From Owenia fusiformis (Eukaryota > Annelida > Polychaeta > Sabellida > Oweniidae): a stretch of 64,000 bases of DNA. The stretch spans positions 9,848,349 through 9,912,348 of the forward strand of contig CAIIXF020000010.1 of assembly GCA_903813345.2 (NCBI GenBank). The letters are read 5' to 3'. The position numbers and the translations under genes are program-made. Each line of letters starts with the position of its first letter. The first letter of the stretch is position 1. Below, piece by piece: positions 25,813 to 37,854 of the stretch. The notes under the pieces are model-generated. The model was not told where the DNA came from, did not search any database, and worked only from the letters and a program-made list of their open reading frames with translations.

Positions 25813-27012
25813 TGAATATTGAATGTGCTCAATATATTAAACTTTATATAACACCAGGTTCAAATGATTTAGATTGTTTGTATATTAGCATGTCAACACA
25901 TCGAATGTACTCAATACTATAAACTCAATATAACAATGGGTTCAAATGATTTAGATTATTTGTGTAATGGCATGTCAACATATTGAATGTGCTCAATATA
26001 TTAAACTTTATATAACACCAGGTTCAAATGATTTAGATTGTTTGTGTATTAGCATGTCAACACATCGAATGTACTCAATACTATAAACTCAATATAACAA
26101 TGGGTTCAAATGATTTAGATTATTTGTGTAATGGCATGTCAACATATTGAATGGGCTCAATATATTAAACTTTATATAACACCAGGTTCAAATGATTTAG
26201 ATTGTTTGTGTATTAGCATGTCAACACATCGAATGTACTGAATACTATAAACTCAATATAACAATGGGTTCAAATGATTTAGATTATTTGTGTAATGGCA
26301 TGTCAACATATTGAATGTGCTCAATATATTAAACTTAATATAACACCAGGTTCAAATGATTTAGATTGTTTGTATATTAGCATGTCAACACATCGAATGT
26401 ACTCAATACTATAAACTCAATATAACAATGGGTTCAAATGATTTAGATTATTTGTGTAATGGCATGTCAACATATTGAATGTGCTCAATACATTAAACCT
26501 TAAATAACACCAGGTTCAAATGATTTAGATTGTTTGTGTATTAGCATGTCAACACATCGAATGTACTCAATACAATAAACTCAATATAACAATGGGTTCA
26601 AATGATTTAGATTGTTTGTGTAAAGGCATGTCAACACAATGAATGTACTCAATACATTAAACTTTATATAACACCAGGTTAAAAGATTTAGATTGTTTGT
26701 GTAATGGCATGTCAACACATTGAATGAGCTTAATACAATAAACTCAATATAACAATGGGTTCAAATGATTTATATTGTTTGTGTAATGGCATGTCAACAC
26801 ATTGAATGAGCTTAATACAATAAACTCAATATAACAATGGGTTCAAATGATTTATATTGTTTGTGTAATGGCATGTCAACATATTGAATGAGCTCAATAC
26901 AATAAACTCAATATAACAATGGGTTCAAATGATTTATATTGTTTGTGTAATGGCATGTCAACAGACTGAATATGCTCAATAGAATAAATTCAATGTAACT
27001 ATCAGTTCGAAT
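25813..27012 (+). repeat. 82-bp satellite array, partly dimeric
   Basis: About 14-15 units of 82 bp. Each unit carries GAATG(T/A)(G/A)CTCAATA, AAAC(T/A)(T/C)(T/A)ATATAAC, GGTTCAAATGATTTA and GGCATGTCAACA-type words. In the first two thirds two variants alternate (ACACCAGG/GTATTAGCATG and ACAATGGG/GTAATGGCATG), giving a dimer of about 164 bp. After about 26640 the array is mostly one variant. Repeat copies are very similar, so the array is recent. Confidence 0.85.
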
Positions 27013-27980
27013 ATCCTTTCATTCCAATTATTAGCTACACTGATCTAAATCACTGTAATAAAAATAAATATGTTTAAAGCTATAAAACATGAGTAACAAT
27101 GTTAAAATGGTGGCATAATTTTGTAAATAATGAGTGCATTGACAAGGCAGTGATGTCGTAGATAAAATTTTATAATAGCATAGTTCTTTAGTGGCACTTT
27201 ACATTAATATTAATTCATAAATCTAGTTTTCCAGATTGTATCAGGTTCCTATCAATCTGTTTAATGAGTTCATGGAATAAAAGCAATATAAATATGGATT
27301 TTCTGCCATCATCTGTTGATACAAGTTACAATGAGAAAATTATAAAATAAATATAAATAGGTAGGGCAAAAAATAATTAGACCGATTATACTGACCAATA
27401 GCTAGAGTGACCAACCAATTAGAAGCATTGCGCTTTTTGACATGTTTGCAAAACAAGATAAATGATTTGTTTAAATATGATTTGCTAATGAAGGTGTTTT
27501 TCTTCTATTATCCCCTGTGCTGTATCATATAATTTGCAGATCAAATAATAAATAAATAAATAAAACTGTTGGATATAAAACATAACTATAGAATATAGAA
27601 AAATATTTGTTCAGGTAAATACGGCTTACATGGTCAGATTTTCCTTCCAACATGCATCAAATGTTATCTGATGGTTCTAATATTTATCGTTTACTGGATC
27701 CAAGTTTAGGTCATATTAGATATCATGGTTGAAGATAAAATCAGAGATCACAGCAAAATATTTGTTTTATTTCAGAATCATATTAGCTATGTGATGATTT
27801 CCTCATTTGTTATCCTTGATGTCATCAAAAAGGTTCAGATTTAGACATTTATGTCCTCATTATTCTATGAATAGAATATCTAACTTTACTATTCAGAAAA
27901 AAAATATTGATTCTCCCTTTGATATTATATTTTGTGGATCTAAGCTCCTCAAAAAGCTTTCAGATTATTAGACCACAAAA
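27013..27980. other. non-coding stretch between two arrays
   Basis: A short AAATAAATAAAT run near 27548. Nothing else recognised. Confidence 0.4.
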
Positions 27981-28697
27981 CAGGTAGTTGTTTATTGCAA
28001 TGAAGTTAGTTAACAGCATGACTTGTAAGAATACATAAACAATCTTGTTAGATGGACTATGTAAGGTATATAAACATGCAGTTGTTTATTGCAATGAAGT
28101 TAGCTAACAGCATGACTTGTAAGTATACATAAACAATCTTGTTAGATGGACTATGTAAGGTATATAAACATGCAGTTGTTTATTGCAATGAAGTTAGCTA
28201 ACAGCATGACTTGTAAGTATACATAAACAATCTTGTTAGATAGACTATGTCAGGTATATAAACATGCAGTTGTTTATTGCAATGAAGTTAGTTAACAGCA
28301 TGACTTGTAAGTATACAGAAACAATCTTGTAAGATAGACTATGTAAGGTATATAAACATGCAGTTGTTTATTGCAATGAAGTTAGCTAACAGCATGACTT
28401 GTAAGTATACATAAACAATCTTGTTAGATAGACTATGTCAGGTATATAAACATGCAGTTGTTTATTGCAATGAAGTTAGTTAACAGCATGACTTGTAAGT
28501 ATACAGAAACAATCTTGTAAGATAGACTATGTAAGGTATATAAACATGCAGTTGTTTATGGCAATGAAGTTAGCTAACAGCATGACTTGTAAGTATACGT
28601 AAACAATCTTTTTAGAAAGACTATGTAAGGTATATAAACAAGCAGTTGTTACTGCAATGAAGTTAGCTAACAGCATGACTTGTAAGTATACAGAAAT
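27981..28697 (+). repeat. 94-bp satellite array
   Basis: Eight units, period 94 bp, each with GTTGTTTATTGCAATGAAG, TAACAGCATGACTTGTAAG and AACAATCTTGT. Units 3 to 6 alternate between AGCTAACAG/ACATAAAC and AGTTAACAG/ACAGAAAC variants, indicating amplification as dimers. The last unit is more diverged. Confidence 0.85.
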
Positions 28698-29474
28698 TTG
28701 ACTCCAGATTTTAACTTAAAATGATTTTGACATCTGATATTGATGGGAAAATGAGAAAGACAATGTATATGTTCTTTTCTGGAGTTTAATTATTTTATAC
28801 TGAATTAAATACTTGTGATCAATATTCTTTTCAACACAAATATATACTTTATATAAAAAATTGACCCAAAAGCAACAGATAAAATAATGTCATCTTATAA
28901 TCACAAGCAGTAACCATAATCTTAGTTTGATAATAATGGCAGCTTCATATTTGTCATAGTTGACATGAGGATTCTGTTATTTTACTTTAAACCCCCAGGA
29001 TTCCAATTTCTTACCAAACTCTCATTTCGAGAAATCCCTCCAGTAAACTTTGTCATTATTATACATTCCTGTATGTTTTCTAATAGCTACTCAAGCTTTT
29101 CCCATGTCAAAAAAAAGCATTTAGCTCATACTGGTACAATATTTGTAGCCATATCTGGATCTCAGATATATCATGTATCAATATTTTGTACATCGCCTAC
29201 CAGTTAACAAATCATGAAAAAATCTCTTTTAGTTTGATCAAATCACCTATATATCAAGATTTTGTACATCAATTGGTTAACAAATCAGAAAATATTCTCT
29301 AATAACTGGGTCAAATCATATATCCAGGATCTGTATACTTAACCATCTCACAACATTTGGAATCAGAACAAATTCATAATGTGAAGACAGACACCAGATC
29401 CATGTTGGCTAATTTCTTAATAGACTTTTATTAGAAGTGATGTAGGATTATTATATTACCAATATCTAAATATC
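28698..29474. other. non-coding stretch
   Basis: No features recognised. A short frame at 28965-29207 shows no motif. Confidence 0.4.
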
Positions 29475-29905
29475 TGCGAACAACCAGTTTTATATGAACA
29501 CAAAACAACCGAACAACTAGTTTTATATGAACACAAAACAACTAAACAACCAGTTTTATATGAACACAAAACAACCAAATAACCAGTTTTATATGAACAC
29601 GAAACAACTGAATAACCAGTTTTATATGAACACAAAACAACCGAACAACCAGTTTTATATGAACACAAAACAACTAAACAACCAGTTTTATATGAACACA
29701 AAACAACCAAATAACCAGTTTTATATGAACACAAAACAACCGAATAACCAGTTTATATGAACACAAAACAACCGAACAACCAGTTTTATATGAACACAAA
29801 ACAACTGATCAACCAGTTTTATATGAACACAAAACAACCAAACAACCAGTTTTATATGAACACAAAACAATTAAATAACCAGTTTTATATGAACACAAAT
29901 TGACT
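29475..29905 (+). repeat. 33-bp minisatellite
   Basis: About 13 units of 33 bp containing ACCAGTTTTATATGAACAC and AAAACAAC. Because 33 is a multiple of three and the unit has no stop in two frames, it gives open frames on both strands encoding an 11-residue repeat. One unit (near 29750) lacks a T, which breaks the frame. I see no sign that it is translated. Confidence 0.85.
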
Positions 29906-30024
29906 TTGAATTCTGAAACTGTACAAAGTAAGTCTGCAATTAGTATGTTACCTCATTTGGCAAATTCTTTCATTCAGCTATATTTGGAATCTCATGAAGA
30001 ACCTTAAGTTTTCTGATAAAGACA

Positions 30025-30119
30025 TTATGGGGTATTATTCCGGGATCAAGCCTTTTATACTAAATGGTGAGCAACACCAGAAACGAGTGTTCAATTTGCT
30101 AAACAATATATGACACCCT
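30025..30119 (+). mobile_element. piggyBac-like MITE, right-end fragment
   Basis: It shares ATTCCGGGATC, CCTTTTATACTAAATGGTG and GAGCAACACCAGAAACGAG with the right ends of 652-1212 and 46539-46911. It ends GACACCCT followed by TTAA (30120-30123). The left part is absent. Confidence 0.65.
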
Positions 30120-30123
30120 TTAA

Positions 30124-31340
30124 CAAGATAACACAGCTTTCTGGACATGGTGTCTAAATCCAATGACAATGACATGACTCCGGGTGTGTTGTAACATTAA
30201 TTGGCCTGACATCATGATGAGACTATCTCAGATTAACATGACAAGTAATGGAAAGATATCCCACAATTGTTCATCACCAATATCTTAATTAGTATTTTAA
30301 CCAGAACAAAATGTCTTGGTGTTTCACAGGCATCATTTTTGACGAAGATATCTCATATTTGTAATTCATCAACATCTAGCCCAACCAAGTTCTGTATTTT
30401 TTTTTACCTTATTGATTTTTGCAGAAAGTTAGACTTCTGGATATGCCACAATACATGATAAGATGATAAAGAATTGAAAGATACATTAAATAGTGCTTCA
30501 TTTTCAGAATATTCATACATAAACCCAATGCTATAAGTTACCAAATGGTAGCAATTTTCTGATTTCCTATGTTTTAATCTAATCAGGTAAGCAAGGGGGT
30601 ATCAGTATCGTAAATATTATGTTTTTGTTGTCAAGTTTTCTTGTAAACCACGAATAGGAATGCCAGGAATACATAATTGAAGAAAGATATCAGATAAATA
30701 TATATACCAGCTTGTTCTGTCTGATAAGGCACCAGCTTTTTCTGATTATTAGGTACTGTTCTCCAGAACAGAACTGTTTCTTACATTATTTGATATTTTG
30801 ACATTTCAGTTGCTATAACAATTTTCTCTATGTACATTTTAACAAGTTATATTTAAACTGTATACCTAATGATACACCCCCATTTATCAGGAGATTAATT
30901 CTTCAAATTACTTAAGACACTTTGCTGGTAATGTATAACTAGGCTTTAATGTTGTACAAATAAGTAGCCTTTAATTATAAATAACTGCCAATTGGAGATA
31001 GAGATAATCAAGTGTATAACTAGCCTTTAATGATAAGTGATAGCCATGTTGAGATCACAGCAATCAAGGCATCTTCTATCTCATGAAATATTGCAATGAA
31101 TTTCTAACAAATAAATGCCTCTTAAAGGGGCAACTACATTTGACTCGCATGTAGATATCTCATTAAATAAGACCTGTACTTTTCAACAACAACTTCAACA
31201 ATAGAAATGAAAAACGCATAAATTACGATGACATTAAAAATACTCCAAATATATTAGGTCCACAAAGGATTGTGCAGGTATTTGTCAGTGGTCAGCTCTA
31301 AAGAACACAAACAAATAATATAAAAACAAAAAAAACTAGA
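30124..31340. other. non-coding stretch
   Basis: A short duplicated motif GTATAACTAGCCTTTAATG-like at about 30940-31040. Nothing else recognised. Confidence 0.35.
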
Positions 31341-31389
31341 CTTTGGAAATTGAACGAAGTTCAATTTCAGACTCCAGATCTAGACTTTT

Positions 31390-31600
31390 TTAAGCCCAGT
31401 CATCCAGAATAAGCCGAGTCATCCAGAATAAACTGAGTCATCCAGAAAAAGATGGAAAGAATAGAATAGGAAAGAATGATAGGATAGAATAAGAAAGAAG
31501 GATAGGATAGAATAGAATAGGAAGAAAGGATAGGAAGGAAAAGATACGAAGGAAGGATGGATAGGAAGAGTAGGATAGGATCAGATGGGAAGGATGGATG
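31390..31600 (+). repeat. short tandem repeats: 18-bp unit, then GGATAGAA-type microsatellite
   Basis: Three units of AGTCATCCAGAATAAGCC-type sequence at about 31397-31450, followed by a degenerate purine-rich GGATAGAATAGGAAG tract to about 31590. Confidence 0.7.
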
Positions 31601-31671
31601 AATTTTTCAATATTTTCTTCTCTACTCTTGACTTTCTATCAGGATACCATCAGATCGATTTTTCTCGAAAT

Positions 31672-32400
31672 TTCAAAACGCCATAACTTTCGAACAGGCA
31701 GTCGGATGGAAATTTGGTTTGCAGATTCGGATTCCTGACAAAATTCTACCCCTAATACATAACTCATACGTTAAATTTGGAAATTTTTTGTTTTGACCTA
31801 CTTTTCGGACACGCCATAACTTTCGAACCGGAAGTCGGATCAAAATTTGGTTTGCAGATTCGGATTCCTGACAAAATTCTTCCCCTAATTCAAAACTCAT
31901 ATATTAATTGGGAGAATTTTTTATTTTGACCTACTTTTCGGACACCGTATCTCAAAAGTGGGTCAAAATACTTTCTGACGGCAAAAGGCTAACACTATTA
32001 GCATATTCTTGGCTACATGTATACACAATTTCGAAGAATATAATTAAAGTGTAGTGTCAGAATCGAAAAAATAAGGAAAACCTATGAATTTGACCTAGAT
32101 TTTGACCTAGGCACTTTGGTGTCCAAATTTTGAAGCTAGATGGCTTTTGAGGTCCCCTTCTTTTAAAGGCTTTGATTATGTGAAGCTGAACTCAGTCTAT
32201 ATTTGGTATTTTTCACTTCAAAAAAATATTTTTTCCCATTGACTTAACATGGGCACCAAATTTAGCGATTTTTGAGTTTTCAAAACGCCATAACTTCCGA
32301 ACCGGAAGTGGGATCGAAATTTCGTTTTCAGATTCGGAATCCTGAGAAAATTTCCTATAAGATTAATATCCTGGACATTTGATTCGGAGAACTTTTTTTT
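31672..32400 (+). repeat. diverged repeats with CCATAACTTTCGAAC words
   Basis: CGCCATAACTTTCGAACNGG, AGTCGGAT, AAATTTGGTTTGCAGATTCG and GATTCCTGACAAAATTC occur in two units about 130 bp apart (31678 and 31811), and a third weaker unit begins near 32285. The whole 31.34-32.78 kb block has AGACTCCAGAT words near both margins, the right one in a small hairpin, and may be one element. No intact protein found. Confidence 0.55.
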
Positions 32401-32779
32401 GGACCTCGTTTTCGGACACTGATATCTCGAAATCGGTTTGAGATATCAAAAAACTAAATCGATCTTAGGTTTCCTACTTTTTTATAAGGAACACAATGAA
32501 AAAAAACTGGATCGAAAATATTGAAGGACGACCGAGAAAATCGAAAAAAGTGACAAAGTACTGGATTTGACCTAGTTCTTGACTTTTGACCTAGATAAAA
32601 ATTTGACCCAATTTCCGAGGAACTAGATTCTGGACCTAAATTGACCAAATGACTGACTTTACTGAAAACCTTACGGTTATTGAGAAAACTTGCTTAGAAT
32701 AATAATAATAAGAAGAAAAAGAATAATAAGAAAACTAACGAAAACAATAGACTCCAGATTTCATCTGGAGTCTAATAAT

Positions 32780-33204
32780 TATGAATCAATAAAATTTTGG
32801 AGGGGAACTGAAGTTTATGTTTCAGATTTTAGATTACAAAAACACTAAGGTTCCTTCGCTCTCTTATGGAGGTGCTCTTAATAGATACGAGTAGCATTTT
32901 TAAATTCTGTGTGAAATTTTCATAAACCATGATTAATATTGGTAATGTATAAACTAACTACACAGAAAAACAATTAAATCCCATTTATAACTGTAGTGGG
33001 AATACCCTGCTCCTAGGCTTTCTTGTTAAGTTTATTTGAGCACGAGCGAGTTGTTGATGAAATTACAACCTTTAGCATTAGGGAATTCAAGACAATAGGG
33101 CATGATCAATTACATTATAAAAGTACACAGAAACAATGCTAATCTATTGCAAACTCCAACGAACATCTCGTCAAGCTGTAGACATAATAAGTGAATACAT
33201 TTTA
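32780..33204. other. non-coding stretch
   Basis: No features recognised. Confidence 0.4.
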
Positions 33205-33300
33205 AACAAGGCATCAACATGCAAAATGTCACTACATACCATTTGTTACAGACCACAAATGCTGAACACTTGTTGTGGTGGTATGTGGTGACATAAAAAT
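33205..33300 (+). repeat. GTCACCACC foldback family copy
   Basis: GGCATCAACATGCAAAATGT, CACTACATACCATTTGTTAC at the left and GTGGTGACATAAAAA at the right. It is shorter than the 53-55 kb copies. Confidence 0.6.
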
Positions 33301-33364
33301 TAGGATATTAGAGCCACTGCTTTTCATAGAATTAAAATAACATAAAATGTCACATAGGAATTGG

Positions 33365-33538
33365 CCAGGGTTTCACTAGAATTTCTTACAACAGGCTGAA
33401 TGAATGAAAACAACAGGCAAAATTAATGGAAATCATAAATTTAACATGAAAAAGTTGAAAAGTCTCTAAAAACAACAGGCCATTTTGTGAAAACAACCGG
33501 TGAAAATCGCCTGTTGCCTGCTGCTAATGAAACCCCTG
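33365..33538 (-). mobile_element. hAT-like MITE (CAGGGGTTTCA ends), copy 1
   Basis: It starts CCAGGGTTTCA and ends TGAAACCCCTG, flanked by AATTGG on both sides (33359-33364 and 33539-33544). It contains AACAACAGGC words. A second copy in the opposite orientation is at 39286-39445. Non-autonomous. Confidence 0.7.
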
Positions 33539-33544
33539 AATTGG

Positions 33545-34501
33545 TAGACATTTTCAAAATTGGCTGTCATATCAGGGGCATGGTAACCTATTTCGACAAA
33601 TAGACAGACAAATATAAAGGTGGAGATGACTTCTTTGTTATGTAATCCCTAATTTTTGTTTGATGGAATAATTTAATACCCTTACAGGATTATCCGGAAC
33701 TAGCAATGAGCACTACATTACTCAAATTAGCATCACATCATGATGGCAGCGACAATACCTCGTTTTGGATCTAATAGCATATACGCTAAAGTAATAAAAA
33801 TACTGTGATAAATAAAATCTAAAATGATGACCATTTCTCCAATTTCATCAAGCTGTAAAACTGCTTATAAGATTATTATTACCATTCTTCTTAAGCATTG
33901 CATATGCAAATGTAAAGATGAAAGTTGAGATTATGAATATCATAAAGTAGTGTATAAAGGTGTGAGTATAATCTCTCAAAATAAAATCTGATACCTGTAT
34001 TAGATGAAATATAAGAAAATCCATTAGATTATGACCGAAGTTCATGTAGTGCAACTTTAAAGGGACAAAATATTACAAAGTATTTTCTAGACGTCACTGT
34101 GTGTCCAGTTATCCCAGTTATTATCCTGCTTAAATCAAATATAAAAAAACAATAAAAGGCTGTTGTTATTCTTTATAGTTTTAAAGTTTATAGTGTTTTA
34201 GTTTCATTCTTACGTTTTTATTTGTTTGGAATCTACACTTAATCTCAGAAGCACTCAATTAATAGTGAATAAAAAGTTATACGAGATGCAAATTAATAAA
34301 AGAATTTCATTTGCTCATACAGTAAAGTCTGTCTTTTTAATAAACACCTCTCTCTCTCTAGTGAACACCTGTCTTCCTATGCACTTACTTTACTGACTTC
34401 TGTAGAGATTACCATCTCTGTAGTAAACACCTACCAACACTGAATTTTTTTCTTGGCAAAAATGTTCAATATATACAGGTTAAAGTGTATACTATGAAAT
34501 A
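33545..34501. other. non-coding stretch
   Basis: No features recognised apart from a CTCTCTCTCT run near 34350. Confidence 0.4.
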
Positions 34502-34703
34502 AGTAATAATTTGCCTATATCCTATCAAACTATGTAGTGAGACATAAAAAAGATTATTTATTTGCTTATATTCTATCAAATGAATAATAATTTGCCTATA
34601 TCCTATCAAACTACATACTATGTAGTGAGACATAAAAAAGATTATTTATTTGCTTTTATACTATCAAATGAATAATAATTTTTTGCTTATATGCTATCAA
34701 ACT
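34502..34703 (+). repeat. two and a half tandem units of about 80-90 bp
   Basis: GCCTATATCCTATCAAAC, GTAGTGAGACATAAAAAAG and ATTATTTATTTGCTT occur twice in tandem; a partial third unit follows to about 34703. Confidence 0.7.
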
Positions 34704-35165
34704 ACTTTTATCTTGTCTACAATATATATTCGTACATTGTAAGTGATAACTGTTTTTATACTTCAATTCTAGTATACTACTAATGTAAAATCATAATTCA
34801 TGTTAAAAACAAGTAATAAACAATATGGCTCTAAAAATTACTGAATGGTTAATAAATTAAAATCTACAAAATTTAACAGTGTTACAGTAACCGTTGCCTC
34901 AATAAAATATCTTCTCTCATCTCATAAAGAGAATAATAAAATAAATGTCCTATTTTAATGGGATTCTTAAATAATCATGAATAAGATAACAGTGAATCAT
35001 TCTTAATACTTTTAAATGTCACTCTTTGTTTCATCCACACATATTGCATCTAAAACAATGTCTGTTTCACAATTTTAGGCTAAATCTAAAAAATCTATGA
35101 AGATCAAATTAAAGTAAAATAATGACATTTTACAGTAGGCATATTACAAAACAATAAACCTTTCA

Positions 35166-35400
35166 AAATTGTATCTTGACCTCCCTTATAATGTAAGATA
35201 AAGTGTATCTTGACTTCCCTTAAAATGTTAGATAAAGTGTATCTTGACCTCCCTTATGTTAGATAAAGTGTATCTTGACCTCCTTAAAATGTTAGATAAA
35301 GTGTCTCTTGACCTCCCTTATGTTAGATGATGTGTAGCTTGACCTCCTTAAAATGTTAGATAAAGTGTATCTTGACTTCCCTTTTAATGTTAGATATTCT
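35166..35400 (+). repeat. minisatellite of 32-38 bp units
   Basis: About seven units of TCTTGACCTCCCTTA...TGTTAGATAAAGTGTA, of variable length because a short AAAA segment is present or absent. Confidence 0.8.
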
Positions 35401-36458
35401 GTATGATACTAACAATATTGATAACAAATTCTACCTTTTTATTTTTTTTTCAGCACAACAAAACAATTACTACTGTCCTGTTAAGATATGATACATACAT
35501 ACATATGAAAATAAGATAAATTGCCTACTAAACGATAACAAACTCTGTTGATAAAAAACAACTGTGGATAAAATGTGTGGCACATATTTTTTATGTCATA
35601 AATGATACATATCTACTTCAACCATTTGAATCAGATATGAATTACTGCATATAATCTGCTGTTTATTATTACATGAGAGAAATTCTGCATGGAATTTTCA
35701 TGTATTCTTAATTTTCTGGTACAACCCATACATTTGTGACAAATTCATACTAACTGCACTTTTTCAATGTGCTATAGTGTTGTCTTGTTTGTAGCAACGA
35801 AAACTACAGCATCATTGAAAAAACTTATTTTTTGTTTTTGATTCTCGGTATCATCATACGTGAGCTTAAAAGCAATATATTACAAACATAATTGCATAGT
35901 ATTGTTATATTAATATATTGTTTATACTATTACACTATAGACTATACGTACTTAATAATAAATGGTAGTCATAAACATTTCAATTGCATTTTTAATGTTG
36001 TATATGTTTCCCTTTCAGCCGACGCACCACAAGTCACAGATGTCTTTATGTTACGCTACGGAAACATTAATCTACCCACACAGAACAAGGATGTAACAAA
36101 CACAAAATTTATTCAATTATCAAAGGATAAACAATCTTGGTAGCTTGATAATATTTCATCATAAGGAAGCATCTGGACATTTAAAACTGACATTCAAAAA
36201 TTGTCACCCAAAACTGACATCCAAAAATCTCACATTTAAAAGAATAATCTTAATAGCAGAAACAAGATATTAATAATGATGACATTGATCTATTCAAAAG
36301 TGAAATCAGGAAAACACATGTCTCAATAACCTGTCTTCAAAATTAGTTTAATCTTGATATATGGTAATTTGAAAAAAAATTACAATAGATTTCAATAGTG
36401 AGCTGATATACTAATCACAATCAAATACTTAGTAATCGTATATTCTTTTGAAAGCTCA
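35401..36458. other. region upstream of the GPCR; one doubtful exon-like segment
   Basis: At 36005-36019 TATGTTTCCCTTTCAG is a good acceptor-like site. It is followed in one frame by about 41 codons ending in TAG at 36143 (includes PQVTDVFMLRYGN). No donor or partner exon was identified and the peptide has no motif I recognise. It could be a 5' non-coding exon of the GPCR at 36616 or chance. Confidence 0.25.
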
Positions 36459-36527
36459 TTTCTGAATTCAAGAGGGACTACTTTCTGAATTCAAGAGGGA
36501 CTACTTTCTGAATTCAAGAAGGACTAC
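36459..36527 (+). repeat. three 23-bp tandem units just upstream of the GPCR
   Basis: TTTCTGAATTCAAGAGGGAC units repeated three times, ending about 90 bp before the GPCR start codon. A regulatory role is possible but not shown. Confidence 0.8.
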
Positions 36528-36615
36528 AAAGTTTTAACGATACCCCAAACACTTTCTAATACAATTAAAGAAACTTACTCCATTAGCGCACACAAAAAAT
36601 AATTGCTTTACACTA

Positions 36616-37845
36616 ATGGAAATACCGGAATCTTCCGAGCCAACTCAAATTACTAACAAAGTGCAATACAATAATGCATGGCATAACAGCAATGGAACAA
36701 TGGTGCAAAATATTACTGATGAAGAACCAAGCCAGATATATGAAAGACAGGTTGAGGTCGCTCTCTGGATCTACATCTCTCCTGTGTTAATAATACTAGG
36801 AACCATCGGGAATGGGTTGACAATTCTATTACTGCAGCGAAAGAAAATGAGATCATCTTCATGGAGTCAATACTTAACTGCACTGGCAGTTGCAGATCTA
36901 ACTGTTCTCTACACAGGATTGCTAGGAGAGTGGATCCGAAATCTGACTCACAACAATGTTGATGTGCAAACCCTTTCAAATCCAGGATGTAAGATGTATT
37001 TGTTTATGATGTACGCAAGCATACATTCATCAGCCTGGATACTGGTAGCTGTAACACTGGATCGAGTAATTTTTGTATATTTCCCAATCAGAGCGAAATA
37101 TCTGTGTACCGTTAGAATGGCTAAATACTGTTTACTGGGCATGCTTGTAGCCATTGTGGCCCTAAATGTGCATTTCTTCTGGACATTTCACCTGAAGCAC
37201 TATGGAGGATTACTTGGAAGTACATGTTATGCTAAAGAGGATTATTATGATTTTTGGTTAGATACATGGCCAATGCTGGATTCTTTCGTCGCTTCTTATT
37301 TCCCATTCCTCATCATGTTGATCTCAAACATTCTCATAATTGGCCGCCTTCTCTATGCAAGGCATCAACGGATCGCAATGACAGGGGCTACCCAGAATTC
37401 AACAAGTATGACACAAGTCACAGTTATGCTCCTAACTGTCAACTTTGTGTTCCTTTTCTGCACAGCACCAATAGTGCTTCTTCTTCAGGTTTTCATCAAT
37501 GACAATGCGACAGGGGCTGTGAATGAAAGCTCTGATGCACAATTAAGTTTAGCAAGAGCAGCCCTCACCTTACTCCAGTATACCAACAATAGCACTAACT
37601 TTATATGTTATTGCATAAGTGGTCCACGCTTCAGGAAAGAACTTGTATATGTGCTTTGTGGTCACAGAGAAAGGAATAACCCTTCCATCAGCCAAGGAAA
37701 CTCTCATCATACAGTCAATGATGGTAAAAGAAACCGGTTAAGTCGCAAACTAACAATGACTGAGTTTTTACGCAATAGTACTAAAGGAAGGCGTTCAAAT
37801 GGCAATACAGCATACGCCAAAGTGGAGAGTGCATCCTCTGTATGA
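36616..37845 (+). CDS. rhodopsin-class (family A) peptide-type G protein-coupled receptor
   Basis: A complete 409-residue, single-exon receptor predicted to sit in the plasma membrane. The extracellular N-terminus (about 1-48) has N-glycosylation sequons at N26 and N32. Seven membrane segments fall near 50-73, 84-106, 124-156, 168-190, 222-246, 267-293 and 310-333. Hallmarks: GN in TM1 (N66), LAVAD with D94 in TM2, C125 and C204 for the extracellular disulfide, D149-R150-V151 in place of DRY, F279-x-x-C282-x-x-P285 in TM6, and N328-F329-x-x-Y332 in place of NPxxY. Helix 8 has FRKEL, and C348 may be palmitoylated. The TM7 pattern NSTNFxxYC and the DRV box fit the invertebrate FMRFamide/neuropeptide receptor branch by general family knowledge. 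The ligand is unknown. The first ATG of the frame gives a sensible N-terminus. There is no signal peptide, which is normal for the class. A MITE-like repeat begins within about 10 bp of the stop. Confidence 0.93.
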   Translation: MEIPESSEPTQITNKVQYNNAWHNSNGTMVQNITDEEPSQIYERQVEVALWIYISPVLIILGTIGNGLTILLLQRKKMRSSSWSQYLTALAVADLTVLYTGLLGEWIRNLTHNNVDVQTLSNPGCKMYLFMMYASIHSSAWILVAVTLDRVIFVYFPIRAKYLCTVRMAKYCLLGMLVAIVALNVHFFWTFHLKHYGGLLGSTCYAKEDYYDFWLDTWPMLDSFVASYFPFLIMLISNILIIGRLLYARHQRIAMTGATQNSTSMTQVTVMLLTVNFVFLFCTAPIVLLLQVFINDNATGAVNESSDAQLSLARAALTLLQYTNNSTNFICYCISGPRFRKELVYVLCGHRERNNPSISQGNSHHTVNDGKRNRLSRKLTMTEFLRNSTKGRRSNGNTAYAKVESASSV

Positions 37846-37854
37846 TACTCTAAA

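Noticed and set aside
25813-28697. CRISPR-like arrays
   Set aside because: Unit lengths of 82 and 94 bp with no repeat/spacer split, in metazoan DNA; these are satellites.
29456-29760. Repetitive protein of 11-residue units
   Set aside because: It is the translation of a 33-bp minisatellite, open on both strands, without start context or flanking coding sequence.
35892-36143. 83-codon gene upstream of the GPCR
   Set aside because: Its first half is AT-rich sequence upstream of a splice-acceptor-like site, so the ATG is unlikely to be a start. At most the last 41 codons could be part of an exon.
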